64,000 bases of DNA from Chitinophaga sp. (GCF_017745275.1 NZ_JAGHZS010000007.1:564751-628750), one strand, 5' to 3'; positions 25,384 to 34,211 are shown, counted from the first letter of the stretch. The notes: generated from the letters alone by a model not told the origin. A program made the numbers and translations.

Positions 25384-27087
25384 GTGAGTTTTGTAAATCC
25401 AATACAGTTATTACAATTAGAACATTACGAAATAACTGCTATCACCGCCGAAGTAATTACTGCTGCTAAAAATTCTGTGCTGAATGAAATCGCTGATACC
25501 GGGCAAACCAATTACCTGGGAGCACCTATATCCGGCCATGACTGTCAAACAGCGTTGCTCGAGCTATCAGCATCTGAAAAGCTGACTTACTATCTTGAAA
25601 TTGCGCAGAACGCTCCTTTATCGGCCTTCCTGCACAATGGTGATCCCGGCTTTTTCCTGTCGTTTAAATGGGACGGCATGTATCGCAACGCGATCTACCT
25701 GGATATTATCAGTCCTTATTTTGCCACGCAATATAGTCCCTTGCTGTTGAAAGCATACCTCGATGAAGATTATTCCCTCTTCAAAGCATTGATGGCAACG
25801 GAGCCACTGGTATTGGAAAAGGATGTAACGGTGGCCTATGCGGCACTCCAGGAGAATATAACCACCACCTTGTCCACCATACGGAGTATACGCGTTACCG
25901 TTAATGACCCTGAGCACGGCAATGACCTGTCTGGTCTAAAAGGATTGTTTATAAAATATTTACCGGTAGATAAGATTAAGCTGTTTCCACCAGCACTTGA
26001 TTTCTTGCGCGGACAGATCGAAAGGGAAGTGCACGCACTTTCTACCAATACTGCTAATGAAAGCCTGCTACAGATCTGTATTCCGTTTCTTGCCAGGTTG
26101 AAAAAAGGCAAGCCGGCGGATGACGGGGTTATTACCTGGAGCGAAAGTGATATGCGAGAGCTGGTACGCTTCCAGGAACTACAGAAAGAATTCCATGTAC
26201 TCGTACTTCGCATCGACAACAGATCAATAGATGTTAAAGAGGTAACGGACTGGGTGCAAAAAAATATCGATATCACCGTATACAATGAGTTACCTTCCAC
26301 CTTCAATATCCTGCATAACCCGCTGGCGCTTGAACTGGATGCATTGGCTGTTGCCCTGTATATACGCACCGGTAATCCTGCTGCAGGCATGGATTACCTG
26401 CTGATGGCAGAAAAGCTGGGCTACCTGACCAACACCACACTGGAAAAACTGGCCACTACCAAAGCAGATCTGCAGGAATATATCGATGATCCGGAAAAAG
26501 AAAGGCTGGAGGATACAGAAGAGAAAGAAAGAAAACCGCTCAGCACCTGGCAGATTGTTCTCATTTGCATTTTTGTAGCCAGGCTATTACTCCTTCTTTA
26601 CCGGTTAGCCAATCCCCCCTACCACCGGGATCTTTCGTCCGCTGTCACCTTCCAGGAGAACCCCTGGCACGACAAAAGCAATTTCAAACCGTCAGATATC
26701 CAGTCTATTTCCGCCAACCAACCACTTACCGGCGCCTCGCCGTTAGACAAATACCTGGGAAAAGGAGAATATACCGGTACTGCTTCCCTTATGCTGGTCA
26801 ATAACAGGTCGCTGGATATATTGGTATGCTTATATGATAAACAAACCAAAAAGCTGGTTCGTAATGTATATGTGCGCGAACAATCGAATTTCACGGTAGA
26901 TCAGCTAAAGCCGGGCAATTACACGGCAGACGTGTACATGGGCAAGGACTGGGATGATGCTGCGAAAAATGAGCTGGGAGGCACGGGTGCCTTTACCTCT
27001 TCTCTTGTACACAAGCGTATTAAAAACCCGGTACACGTGAAAGCTAACCAGGAAGCGCCTGTGCTGGAAATTAATAATCCGAAATAA
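25384..27087 (+). CDS. Unknown membrane protein with extracytoplasmic C-terminal domain
   Basis: This 567-residue protein starts at a GTG (25384). Residues 1-385 are soluble and mostly helical (MSFVNPIQLLQLEHYEITAI, YLGAPISGHDC). A charged hinge (EKERLEDTEEKERK) precedes a single membrane helix at about 396-412 (WQIVLICIFVARLLLLLYRL). The C-terminal part is beta-rich (SLMLVNNRSLDILVCLYDKQ followed by VREQSNFTVDQLKPGNYTAD), resembling a small Ig/PEGA-like domain. I do not recognise the whole protein. The layout suggests a cytoplasmic domain joined to an outward-facing domain. Repeat element D follows its stop. No neighbouring gene is clearly linked to it. Confidence 0.75.
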   Translation: MSFVNPIQLLQLEHYEITAITAEVITAAKNSVLNEIADTGQTNYLGAPISGHDCQTALLELSASEKLTYYLEIAQNAPLSAFLHNGDPGFFLSFKWDGMYRNAIYLDIISPYFATQYSPLLLKAYLDEDYSLFKALMATEPLVLEKDVTVAYAALQENITTTLSTIRSIRVTVNDPEHGNDLSGLKGLFIKYLPVDKIKLFPPALDFLRGQIEREVHALSTNTANESLLQICIPFLARLKKGKPADDGVITWSESDMRELVRFQELQKEFHVLVLRIDNRSIDVKEVTDWVQKNIDITVYNELPSTFNILHNPLALELDALAVALYIRTGNPAAGMDYLLMAEKLGYLTNTTLEKLATTKADLQEYIDDPEKERLEDTEEKERKPLSTWQIVLICIFVARLLLLLYRLANPPYHRDLSSAVTFQENPWHDKSNFKPSDIQSISANQPLTGASPLDKYLGKGEYTGTASLMLVNNRSLDILVCLYDKQTKKLVRNVYVREQSNFTVDQLKPGNYTADVYMGKDWDDAAKNELGGTGAFTSSLVHKRIKNPVHVKANQEAPVLEINNPK

Positions 27088-27093
27088 GAAGGA

Positions 27094-27224
27094 GCAGAAA
27101 GCAGAAAGCAAAAAGCTATTGCAGCGATTGAACTAAGCGTATATTATATCCGCAGTAACCAATCGCTGCAATAGCTTTTTGCTTTCTGCTTTCTGCTTTC
27201 TGCTTTCTGCTTTCTGCTTTCTGC
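27094..27224. repeat. Palindromic gene-end element, copy D, with expanded heptads
   Basis: The core arms GCTATTGCAGCGATTG and complement are mirrored, with a C where copy B has T and copy C has G. The left arm has two GCAGAAA heptads plus GCAAAAA; the right arm has GCAAAAA and six tandem GCAGAAA units (as GCTTTCT on the plus strand, 27181-27222). The inequality is a clear tandem-repeat expansion. Unlike copies A, B and C it lies between genes in the same direction and ends 6 bp before the TetR operator. Confidence 0.88.
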
Positions 27225-27229
27225 TATTT

Positions 27230-27262
27230 TTGAACAATTGTTTTGAAAAGTTGTTCAATTTT
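27230..27262. promoter_or_regulatory. Operator 1 of the TetR regulator, upstream of its own gene
   Basis: An imperfect palindrome with outer half-sites TTGAACAA (27230-27237) and TTGTTCAA (27251-27258) is centred on TTTTGAAAA. The reverse complement of this 33-bp stretch matches 27933-27965 at 31 of 33 positions. The site overlaps the expected -33 region of the TATCTTTG promoter, so binding would block transcription of the regulator gene. Confidence 0.8.
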
Positions 27263-27263
27263 G

Positions 27264-27271
27264 TATCTTTG
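27264..27271 (+). promoter_or_regulatory. Promoter -7 box of the TetR gene (TATCTTTG)
   Basis: TATCTTTG matches TAnnTTTG. TTTG at 27242-27245 sits 18 nt upstream as a -33 candidate and is inside operator 1. The predicted start of transcription near 27278 supports translation from 27297 rather than from the TTG at 27243. Confidence 0.6.
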
Positions 27272-27296
27272 TCCCGTAAATCAATGTTTATTGCAT

Positions 27297-27917
27297 ATGC
27301 CGGTTCGTGAAAAGAAAGTAAAAATGGATGACTCAACGGAGGAACGGATTAAAGCCGCTGCCAGAATTGTGTTCACCCAAAAAGGATACCAGGCCACCAA
27401 AGTGCGCGACATTGCGGCGGAAGCCGATATTAACCTCTCCCTGGTCAATTATTATTTCCGTAGCAAAGAGAAATTGTTCCAGTTTGTAATGGCAGAAGTA
27501 GTAGAGAAATTATTTACAGCTGTTATCGCTGTAATGAATAATCAGCAACTCAGTGCAGTACAGAAGGTGGAACAGGTGGCAGACCACTATATTACCCTAT
27601 TGCTGAACAATCCGGATTTCCCTTTATTTATGGTAAATGAAATATTTGCCGGCACCGATGAGCTGCTAAAAGATAACCGGAAAAATGCCATCTTTCAATC
27701 CCACTTTTTTCAACAGCTGCATGCGTTGCAACAGGAAGGGAAATTACACCTGCATCCTATCCAGTTGATGATGAACCTCATTGGATTTGTGGTTATGCCC
27801 TTCCTCGCCAGGCCGTTGCTGGAAAGGAATAAAGTGGTGAAGCCGGCCGAGTTTAAGGCGCTGATGGAAGAAAGAAGGCAACTGATTCCATTATGGATAA
27901 AAGGAATGCTGAAATAG
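27297..27917 (+). CDS. TetR-family repressor of the downstream export operon
   Basis: The start at 27297 (MPVREKKVKMDDSTEE) gives 206 residues; an alternative is Met at 27324. The N-terminal helix-turn-helix is standard TetR (ARIVFTQKGYQATKVRDIAA, then INLSLVNYYFRSKEKLF). The C-terminal part is a helical ligand-binding domain of the CecR/YbiH-like kind. Identical palindromes lie before this gene and between it and the tolC-like gene, so the protein probably represses both itself and the TolC-HlyD-ABC operon. This is the same arrangement of parts as E. coli cecR-ybhGFSR. The inducer is unknown but likely a toxic small molecule. Confidence 0.9.
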   Translation: MPVREKKVKMDDSTEERIKAAARIVFTQKGYQATKVRDIAAEADINLSLVNYYFRSKEKLFQFVMAEVVEKLFTAVIAVMNNQQLSAVQKVEQVADHYITLLLNNPDFPLFMVNEIFAGTDELLKDNRKNAIFQSHFFQQLHALQQEGKLHLHPIQLMMNLIGFVVMPFLARPLLERNKVVKPAEFKALMEERRQLIPLWIKGMLK

Positions 27918-27932
27918 CATTTTTTTTGCCAC

Positions 27933-27965
27933 AAAATTGAACAACTTTTCAAAACAACTATTCAA
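27933..27965. promoter_or_regulatory. Operator 2 of the TetR regulator, upstream of the tolC-like gene
   Basis: This is a nearly exact inverted copy of operator 1: TTGAACAA-cttttcaaaacaa-CTATTCAA, where the first half-site is exact and the last differs in one base. It ends 15 bp before the ATG at 27981. It defines the export operon as the second target of the TetR protein. Confidence 0.8.
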
Positions 27966-27980
27966 AATGAATATTGCACC

Positions 27981-29252
27981 ATGAACTTATTCAAAGCATT
28001 ATGCGGCTGTTTATTATTCGGTGTATTATCTGGAAAAGTGCCGGCACAAACGTTGACACTGGAAGAGTGTTATACGATGGCGCGGCAAAACTATCCACTG
28101 ATCAAACAGTACGATCTTATTACACGCAGCAGCCGGTATTCCGTGGAAAATGCGGGTAAATTATACCTGCCACAGCTTACCATCAGCGGGCAGGCCAGCT
28201 ACCAGTCGGAAACAATTAACTTCGGAGACGTATTGCCACCGCTGCCCGGGCTGCATCCCCCCACGCTGAGCAAAGACCAGTATAAAATACAGGCGGAAAT
28301 CACCCAGCAAATCTATGATGGCGGCGTGAGCAAGCTGCAAAAAGAAAGTAGTCGCGCTAACGAAGCCATTCAACAACAGCAACTGGAAGTAAACCTGTAT
28401 GCTGTAAAAGACCGGGTAACACAGCTTTACTTTGGCATCCTGCTCATGGAAGCGCAACTGCAGCAAAACCAACTCCGCAAGGCAGACCTGCAAAGTGCCG
28501 CCGACAAAGCACAGGCCGCCCTGGCTAATGGTGTCGCTTATAGGAGTAATGTAGATGAACTCAAGGCCGAAATCGTTAACGCCGACATGGCCGCTACCGA
28601 GTTTAAGGCTAACCGTACCGCCTATATGAAAATGCTGTCGGTGTTCATTAACGAACCGCTCGGCGACAGCACTACCCTCGCCTATCCCGCAGCAGTAACG
28701 CCACAAAGCGATATTCATCGCCCGGAAATTACCTGGTACGATATCCAGAAAAAAGCGGTGGACGTGCAGGAAAAGCAACTGGCGTCTAATTACCTGCCTA
28801 AGCTGAATGCTTTCCTGCAGGGCGCTTATGGTCGCCCTACCCTGAATATTGTAGACAATAAATTTGGTCCCTGGTGGATCGGCGGCGTACGCCTTAGCTG
28901 GTCGCTCGGTAGCCTCTACTCCCTGAAAAACAACCGGCAGCAACTGGACATCAACCGGCAAAACCTGGACATCAGCAAAGCTACCTTCCTGTTTAATACC
29001 AGCCTGACCTTGCGACAACAAAGCCAGGATGCAGAGAAATATACCACGCTGATGGAACAGGACGATAATGCCATTGCCTTACGGTCGGCTGTACGTAAAT
29101 CCGCGCAGGCGCAGCTGGATAATGGCGTGATCACCGTGCATGAATACATTGCACAACTCAACGCGGAAAACCTCGCTAAACAATCGCGCATCCTGCATCG
29201 CATACAACTGCTACAGGCACAATACAATTATAAAAATACTTCCGGGAACTGA
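27981..29252 (+). CDS. TolC-family outer-membrane efflux protein
   Basis: This 423-residue protein has a signal peptide ending near VPAQ (residue 23) and the outer-membrane efflux protein fold. It starts LTLEECYTMARQNYPLIKQY and has the long heptad-rich helices expected for the periplasmic tunnel (TQQIYDGGVSKLQKESSRAN, RQQSQDAEKYTTLMEQDDNA). LSWSLGSLYSLKNNRQQLDI corresponds to the second-half barrel/helix transition. It is the first gene of a six-gene operon after the TetR operator and supplies the outer-membrane channel for the HlyD/ABC components that follow 13 bp later. Confidence 0.92.
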   Translation: MNLFKALCGCLLFGVLSGKVPAQTLTLEECYTMARQNYPLIKQYDLITRSSRYSVENAGKLYLPQLTISGQASYQSETINFGDVLPPLPGLHPPTLSKDQYKIQAEITQQIYDGGVSKLQKESSRANEAIQQQQLEVNLYAVKDRVTQLYFGILLMEAQLQQNQLRKADLQSAADKAQAALANGVAYRSNVDELKAEIVNADMAATEFKANRTAYMKMLSVFINEPLGDSTTLAYPAAVTPQSDIHRPEITWYDIQKKAVDVQEKQLASNYLPKLNAFLQGAYGRPTLNIVDNKFGPWWIGGVRLSWSLGSLYSLKNNRQQLDINRQNLDISKATFLFNTSLTLRQQSQDAEKYTTLMEQDDNAIALRSAVRKSAQAQLDNGVITVHEYIAQLNAENLAKQSRILHRIQLLQAQYNYKNTSGN

Positions 29253-29265
29253 TTAATAACTGCAT

Positions 29266-30216
29266 ATGAAATACCACATACTATTCGGACTCTTCGCGGT
29301 GATGCTGATCAATGCCTGCGGCAATGGTAAACCCGATTACGACGCCTCCGGCAATTTTGAAGCAGATGAAGTCATTGTATCCGCACAGCAAACAGGTATA
29401 CTGCTCAACTTCTCCGTACAGGAGGGCGACCGCCTCACTGCAGGGCAAACTGTAGGACAAATTGATGTAGCCATCCCTACCCTGCAACGGGAACAGGTGC
29501 AGGCTTCCATCAATGCACTGAAAGATAAAACGCATGATCCCCTGCCCCAAACCGAGCTGGTAAAACGACAGTTGCTAGTACAGGAAGCCCAGCTGCAGCA
29601 ACAATACCGGGAAAGAAAAAGAACTGAGAACCTGGTAAAAAGCGATGCCGCCACGCAGAAACAACTGGATGATATCAATGCCGGCATCGAACAACTGGAG
29701 CGGCAAATCAGCGTTACCCGGCAACAAATAAAACTAAACGACGCCAATACGGCTACGCAAAACCGGACCATCCTCAGCGAAAAAGCCCCACTGGAAAAGT
29801 CGCTGGCCCAATACACCGAGCAAATTCACAAAGGGCTGATCATTAACCCTGTCACCGGCGTAGTACTCACCCGCTACGCCCTGAAAGGCGAAATGGCAGC
29901 CACCGGCAAAGCACTGTATAAAATCGCCAACATCGATAGCCTGTATCTCAAAGCCTATATCACCGGTGATAAATTATCCGCCATCAAACCGGGACAAACC
30001 GTACAGGTACGGATAGATCAGGGCGCCAAAAATTATAAAAGCTATACCGGCAACATCACCTGGATATCAGACAAATCGGAGTTTACACCAAAAACCATTC
30101 AAACAAAAAATGAACGGGCCAACCTCGTATATGCCCTGAAAGTACTGGTGAAAAACGATGGCTACCTGAAGATCGGCATGTATGGCGAAATGTTGCTTAA
30201 CACTTCTACAAAATGA
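29266..30216 (+). CDS. HlyD-family periplasmic adaptor lipoprotein (YbhG-like)
   Basis: This 316-residue protein has a lipobox (VMLINACGN, Cys-18). It contains the biotinyl-lipoyl-like half motifs (EVIVSAQQTGILLNFSVQEG and GLIINPVTGVVLTRYALKGE), a long coiled-coil hairpin between them (about 85-175, with QQQYRERKRTENLVKSDAAT), and a beta-barrel region (LYLKAYITGDKLSAIKPGQT). It would bridge the inner-membrane ABC complex and the TolC-like protein. The stop overlaps the first ATPase start by 4 bp (ATGA), so the genes are translationally coupled. Confidence 0.92.
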   Translation: MKYHILFGLFAVMLINACGNGKPDYDASGNFEADEVIVSAQQTGILLNFSVQEGDRLTAGQTVGQIDVAIPTLQREQVQASINALKDKTHDPLPQTELVKRQLLVQEAQLQQQYRERKRTENLVKSDAATQKQLDDINAGIEQLERQISVTRQQIKLNDANTATQNRTILSEKAPLEKSLAQYTEQIHKGLIINPVTGVVLTRYALKGEMAATGKALYKIANIDSLYLKAYITGDKLSAIKPGQTVQVRIDQGAKNYKSYTGNITWISDKSEFTPKTIQTKNERANLVYALKVLVKNDGYLKIGMYGEMLLNTSTK

Positions 30217-31127
30217 GTGCAGTACTACTGGATCATATCACTAAAACATACGACAACGGCAAAGTGCTGGCGGTAGATGACGTATCGTTGCAGGTGGCCG
30301 AAGGAGAATTGTTTGGCCTGATCGGACCGGATGGTGCCGGCAAAACTTCGCTTTTCCGCATACTCACTACACTACTGTTACCGGATAAAGGACAGGCGGC
30401 TGTGAGAGGTTATGATTGTGCAAAAGACTATAAAATAATCCGCAGCAAAATAGGCTATATGCCGGGGAAATTCTCCCTATACCAGGACCTGACCGTCAAA
30501 GAAAACCTGGATTTTTTTGCCACACTCTTTGGCAGCAGTATTACCGAAAACTATGCGTTGATCAAAGATATTTACGAACAGATCAAACCGTTTAATGACC
30601 GCCGCGCCGGTAAGTTATCCGGAGGTATGAAGCAAAAGCTGGCCCTGTGCTGCGCATTGATCCATAAACCCGAAGTATTGTTTCTCGATGAACCCACCAC
30701 CGGTGTAGATGTAGTATCCCGGAAGGAGTTCTGGGAAATGCTGCGGCAACTGAAGCAACAGGGCATTACCATCGTGGTTTCCACTCCCTATATGGATGAA
30801 GCCATGCTGTGTGAACGGATTGCATTGATACAAGGCGGCAAAATAATGTCGGTAGATACACCCGCAGCCATCATGGCACAATTCCCGGTAAAGCTTTATG
30901 CCATTAAAGCCGATAACATTTACCGGTTGCTGACTGCGTTGAGAACTAATCCCACCGTGGAAAGCAGCTATGCTTTCGGGGAATACATCCATATTACGCT
31001 GCATGAAAACGCTACCATAGCAGGATTGCAGCAACAAATGCAGCGGGAAGGGCATACCAATGTAGCAGCAAAACCGATACAACCGGGTGTGGAAGATAGC
31101 TTCATCCGGCTCATGAACCAGGCGTAA
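30213..31127 (+). CDS. ABC transporter ATPase, first of two (YbhF N-half-like)
   Basis: This 304-residue nucleotide-binding protein has Walker A GPDGAGKTS, an intact signature LSGGMKQKL and Walker B VLFLDEPTTGVD. The H-loop, usually TTH, reads VSTPYMDEA, so the switch histidine is replaced by proline. The C-terminal 80 residues form an accessory domain. The second ATPase downstream has the reverse defect (H-loop kept, signature altered). The two together therefore match the two halves of E. coli YbhF, here as separate genes, and would form a heterodimer with one canonical and one degenerate ATP site. Confidence 0.93.
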   Translation: MSAVLLDHITKTYDNGKVLAVDDVSLQVAEGELFGLIGPDGAGKTSLFRILTTLLLPDKGQAAVRGYDCAKDYKIIRSKIGYMPGKFSLYQDLTVKENLDFFATLFGSSITENYALIKDIYEQIKPFNDRRAGKLSGGMKQKLALCCALIHKPEVLFLDEPTTGVDVVSRKEFWEMLRQLKQQGITIVVSTPYMDEAMLCERIALIQGGKIMSVDTPAAIMAQFPVKLYAIKADNIYRLLTALRTNPTVESSYAFGEYIHITLHENATIAGLQQQMQREGHTNVAAKPIQPGVEDSFIRLMNQA

Positions 31128-31138
31128 CATTATATCAC

Positions 31139-31882
31139 ATGGAAGAAAAAGTGATCATCTGCAAGGACCTTACTAAACGATTCGGCGAGTTTTACGCCGT
31201 CAACAAAATTTCGTTTGAGGTAAATAAGGGAGAGATATTTGGCTTCCTGGGGGCTAACGGCGCCGGCAAAACGACGGCCATGCGCATCTTGTGCGGATTA
31301 TCGCACCCCAGCTCCGGAGAAGCTACAGTAGCGGGATTCAACGTATACAAACAACAAGAGTCCATCAAGAAAAATATCGGCTACATGAGCCAGAAATTTT
31401 CGCTGTATGAAAACCTGACCGTACTGGAAAACATCGAATTCTTCGGTGGCGTATATGGTGTGCCGGCAGCGGAGATCAAAAAAAGAACAACCCAACTGCT
31501 TGAACAGCTGGGACTAACCGCCGAAGCGAAAAAATTCGTAGGCGCACTGCCGTTAGGATGGAAACAAAAACTCGCGTTCTCGGTGGCCATCTTTCACCGC
31601 CCTAAAATTGTTTTCCTGGATGAGCCCACCGGCGGTGTGGATCCTGTTACCCGGCGACAGTTCTGGGACATGATCTATGCGGCCGCAGCAGCCGGCATCA
31701 CCATTTTTGTGACCACTCACTATATGGACGAAGCGGAATATTGTAACCGGGTCACCATCATGGTTGATGGAAAAGTAGAAGCCCTGGACACACCCGCCAA
31801 TTTAAAAACGCAATTCAGCGCAGATAATATGGACCAGGTTTTTTACCAACTGGCGCGCCGGGCACAACGATCCGGCGATTAA
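31139..31882 (+). CDS. ABC transporter ATPase, second of two (YbhF C-half-like)
   Basis: This 247-residue ATPase has Walker A GANGAGKTT and Walker B IVFLDEPTGGVDP with an intact H-loop histidine in VTTHYMDEAEYC. The ABC signature is degenerate: LPLGWKQKL stands where LSGGMKQKL is expected. It lacks the C-terminal accessory domain of its partner. Start is 11 bp after the first ATPase gene, and the first permease follows 10 bp later. The complementary substitutions in the two ATPases argue for an obligate heterodimer. Confidence 0.93.
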   Translation: MEEKVIICKDLTKRFGEFYAVNKISFEVNKGEIFGFLGANGAGKTTAMRILCGLSHPSSGEATVAGFNVYKQQESIKKNIGYMSQKFSLYENLTVLENIEFFGGVYGVPAAEIKKRTTQLLEQLGLTAEAKKFVGALPLGWKQKLAFSVAIFHRPKIVFLDEPTGGVDPVTRRQFWDMIYAAAAAGITIFVTTHYMDEAEYCNRVTIMVDGKVEALDTPANLKTQFSADNMDQVFYQLARRAQRSGD

Positions 31883-31892
31883 AATATTTATT

Positions 31893-32999
31893 ATGAAACA
31901 GTTCCTCGCCTTTATCAGGAAAGAGTTTTTTCACGTGTTCCGCGATAAGCGCACTTTGCTCATTATGTTCGGCTTGCCGGTAGTACAGATTGTACTGTTT
32001 GGCTTCGCGCTCACCAGTGAAGTAAAGGATATCACCCTGACGATTGTAGACCATGCCAGGGATGTCAATACCCGGCAACTGATTGGTAAAATAAAATCAT
32101 CGTCTTATTTCATCGTGTCTGAAGCGCCGTTGGACGATAATGGTATTGCGGATGCTTTTAAGAAGGGCCGGTCCAGGTGCGCACTGATTTTCCCTGCCAA
32201 CTTTGGCAGCGACTTACAACATGGCGGGAAGGCGCAATTACAAATTATCACAGACGGTTCCGATCCGAATACGGCTAAAACGGTGATCAATTATATCTCC
32301 GCCATTACCACGGCATACCAGCAGGAAGTGAGTCCTGCCGCACGTTTGCCTTATATGATTGTTCCGGAAACCCGGATGTTATACAATGAAGAAGGCAATG
32401 GTTCCCTGAACTTTATTCCTGGCGTAATGGCCCTGGTGCTGATGATTGTATGTACGGCGCTCACCTCCGTGTCTGTAGTGCGGGAAAAAGAACTAGGTAC
32501 CATGGAAATATTACTGGTCTCTCCTTTCCAACCCCTGATGGTATTAATTGCCAAAGCGATTCCCTACCTGATCCTGTCGCTGGCCAACTTCATCCTGATC
32601 CTGGTGCTGGCGGTGTTTGTACTGAACGTAGGCATCAAAGGCAGTATCCTCCTGCTTTTCCTGGAAAGCATGTTATTTATCATCACCTGCTTATCATTGG
32701 GGTTGCTGATTTCCAATACCACCAATTCCCAGCAAACGGCGTTGTTATTATCGATGATGGGCATGATGATTCCTACGATGATCTTCACCGGGTTTATGTT
32801 TCCCCTGGAGAATATGCCGCTGATATTCCGGTATATCTCCAACCTGATTCCATCCCGCTGGTATTTCCTGGTTGTAAAGGCGGTGATGCTGAAGGGGCTT
32901 GGGTTTGAGTATGTATGGAAAGAAACGCTGGTATTGCTGGGCATGACTACCGCGGCGCTCGCCGTGGCTTTGCGAAACTTTAAAACCCGGTTATCATGA
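31893..32999 (+). CDS. ABC-2 type permease, first of pair (YbhS-like)
   Basis: This 368-residue permease has the canonical N-terminal amphipathic motif FIRKEFFHVFRDKRTLLIMF, one membrane helix, a periplasmic domain of about 130 residues with IVDHARDVNTRQLI, and five membrane helices containing VVREKELGTMEILLVSPFQP, a conserved cytoplasmic coupling segment. The stop overlaps the second permease start by 4 bp. It forms the inner-membrane channel together with that permease. Substrate unknown; relatives export drugs, dyes or alkali/chloramphenicol-like compounds. Confidence 0.93.
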   Translation: MKQFLAFIRKEFFHVFRDKRTLLIMFGLPVVQIVLFGFALTSEVKDITLTIVDHARDVNTRQLIGKIKSSSYFIVSEAPLDDNGIADAFKKGRSRCALIFPANFGSDLQHGGKAQLQIITDGSDPNTAKTVINYISAITTAYQQEVSPAARLPYMIVPETRMLYNEEGNGSLNFIPGVMALVLMIVCTALTSVSVVREKELGTMEILLVSPFQPLMVLIAKAIPYLILSLANFILILVLAVFVLNVGIKGSILLLFLESMLFIITCLSLGLLISNTTNSQQTALLLSMMGMMIPTMIFTGFMFPLENMPLIFRYISNLIPSRWYFLVVKAVMLKGLGFEYVWKETLVLLGMTTAALAVALRNFKTRLS

Positions 33000-34105
33000 A
33001 GGTATTGCGCTATATTCTGCGAAAGGAGTTCCGCCAAATTTTCCGGGACAAAACTATCCTGGCGATGATGTTTGCGATGCCTACCATACAACTGATCATC
33101 CTTCCGCTGGCAATGAATTTTGATGTAAAGCATGTGAACCTCGCGGTGGTAGATCATGACCACAGCAGTTATTCGCAGCAACTGCTGACTAAAATAGGTG
33201 CTTCGGGATATTTCAGGATAGTGGCGGCAACGGCGTCTTTCAAGGAAGCGTTGACGTATATAGAAAAAGAAAAAGCGGACCTGGTACTGGAAATCCCACC
33301 GGGCTTTGAAAGTAACCTGGTGCGGGAAGGCACACAAAAGCTGGGGGTATCCGTGGATGCCATTAACGGCACCAAAGCCGCTATTGGCGGTAGTTACCTG
33401 CAGGCCGTGATCCTCGACTTCAACAAAGAGATCCGGATCAATGCAGGGCAGACAAAACCTTCCGGTGTAATTGATCTTACTTATTCCAACTGGTTTAATC
33501 CACTGGCGGAATACCGGTTTTACGTAGTGCCGGCGGTGTTGGTACTATTGCTAACGTTGATTGGAGGCTTTATGTCGGCCTTGAATATTGTGAGAGAAAA
33601 AGAGATGGGTACCATAGAGCAGATCAATGTAACGCCTATACGTAAATGGGAATTTATACTGGGTAAATTAATTCCTTTCTGGGTGGTGGGAATCATTGTT
33701 TTTACGCTGGGATTGCTGGTGGCCTGGGGAGTATATGGTATCTGGCCGGTAGGTAGTTTCGTAACACTGTACCTGCTCGCCGCAGTGTACCTGGTGGCGT
33801 TGCTGGGATTTGGACTTTTGGTTTCCACGTATACCAGTAACCAGCTACAGGCGATGTTCGTTGCCTTCTTTTTTGTAATGATATTTATGCTCATGAGCGG
33901 ATTATTTACGGCGGTGGAGAGTATGCCTGCCTGGGCCCGGGTGATTGCCAATTTAACGCCTGTCACCCATTTCATTAAAGTGATCAGGATGATTGTATTA
34001 AAAGGTAGTGGGCTGATGGATGTAAAGTGGGAGTTTTTATACCTCGTATTATTTGCAATGGTATTGAATGGCTGGGCGATTGTTAATTACAGGAAGACAA
34101 CCTGA
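32996..34105 (+). CDS. ABC-2 type permease, second of pair (YbhR-like)
   Basis: This 369-residue permease is paralogous to the preceding one: ILRKEFRQIFRDKTILAMMF at the N-terminus, VVDHDHSSYSQQLL in the periplasmic domain, and IVREKEMGTIEQINVTPIRK as the coupling segment, then five helices ending FAMVLNGWAIVNYRK. It is the last gene of the export operon. The following 106 bp to the next lipoprotein gene contain no clear terminator, so some read-through is possible. Confidence 0.93.
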   Translation: MKVLRYILRKEFRQIFRDKTILAMMFAMPTIQLIILPLAMNFDVKHVNLAVVDHDHSSYSQQLLTKIGASGYFRIVAATASFKEALTYIEKEKADLVLEIPPGFESNLVREGTQKLGVSVDAINGTKAAIGGSYLQAVILDFNKEIRINAGQTKPSGVIDLTYSNWFNPLAEYRFYVVPAVLVLLLTLIGGFMSALNIVREKEMGTIEQINVTPIRKWEFILGKLIPFWVVGIIVFTLGLLVAWGVYGIWPVGSFVTLYLLAAVYLVALLGFGLLVSTYTSNQLQAMFVAFFFVMIFMLMSGLFTAVESMPAWARVIANLTPVTHFIKVIRMIVLKGSGLMDVKWEFLYLVLFAMVLNGWAIVNYRKTT

Positions 34106-34211
34106 TAAGCTTAAACAATAAAAATTTGCCGCTTTATTTTTTTCACTATCTTCATCTACGAAACAATTCGTAACATCGGATCAACCTACATTCATCTATT
34201 AAATCAGTACA

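Noticed and set aside
27243..27296. TTG start giving a longer TetR protein
   Set aside because: The added codons would overlap the operator and the TATCTTTG promoter box, and the Cys-rich extension is not like TetR N-termini.
28161..29021. 286-codon minus-strand ORF within the tolC-like gene
   Set aside because: Shadow of a well-defined TolC-family gene in a co-directional operon.
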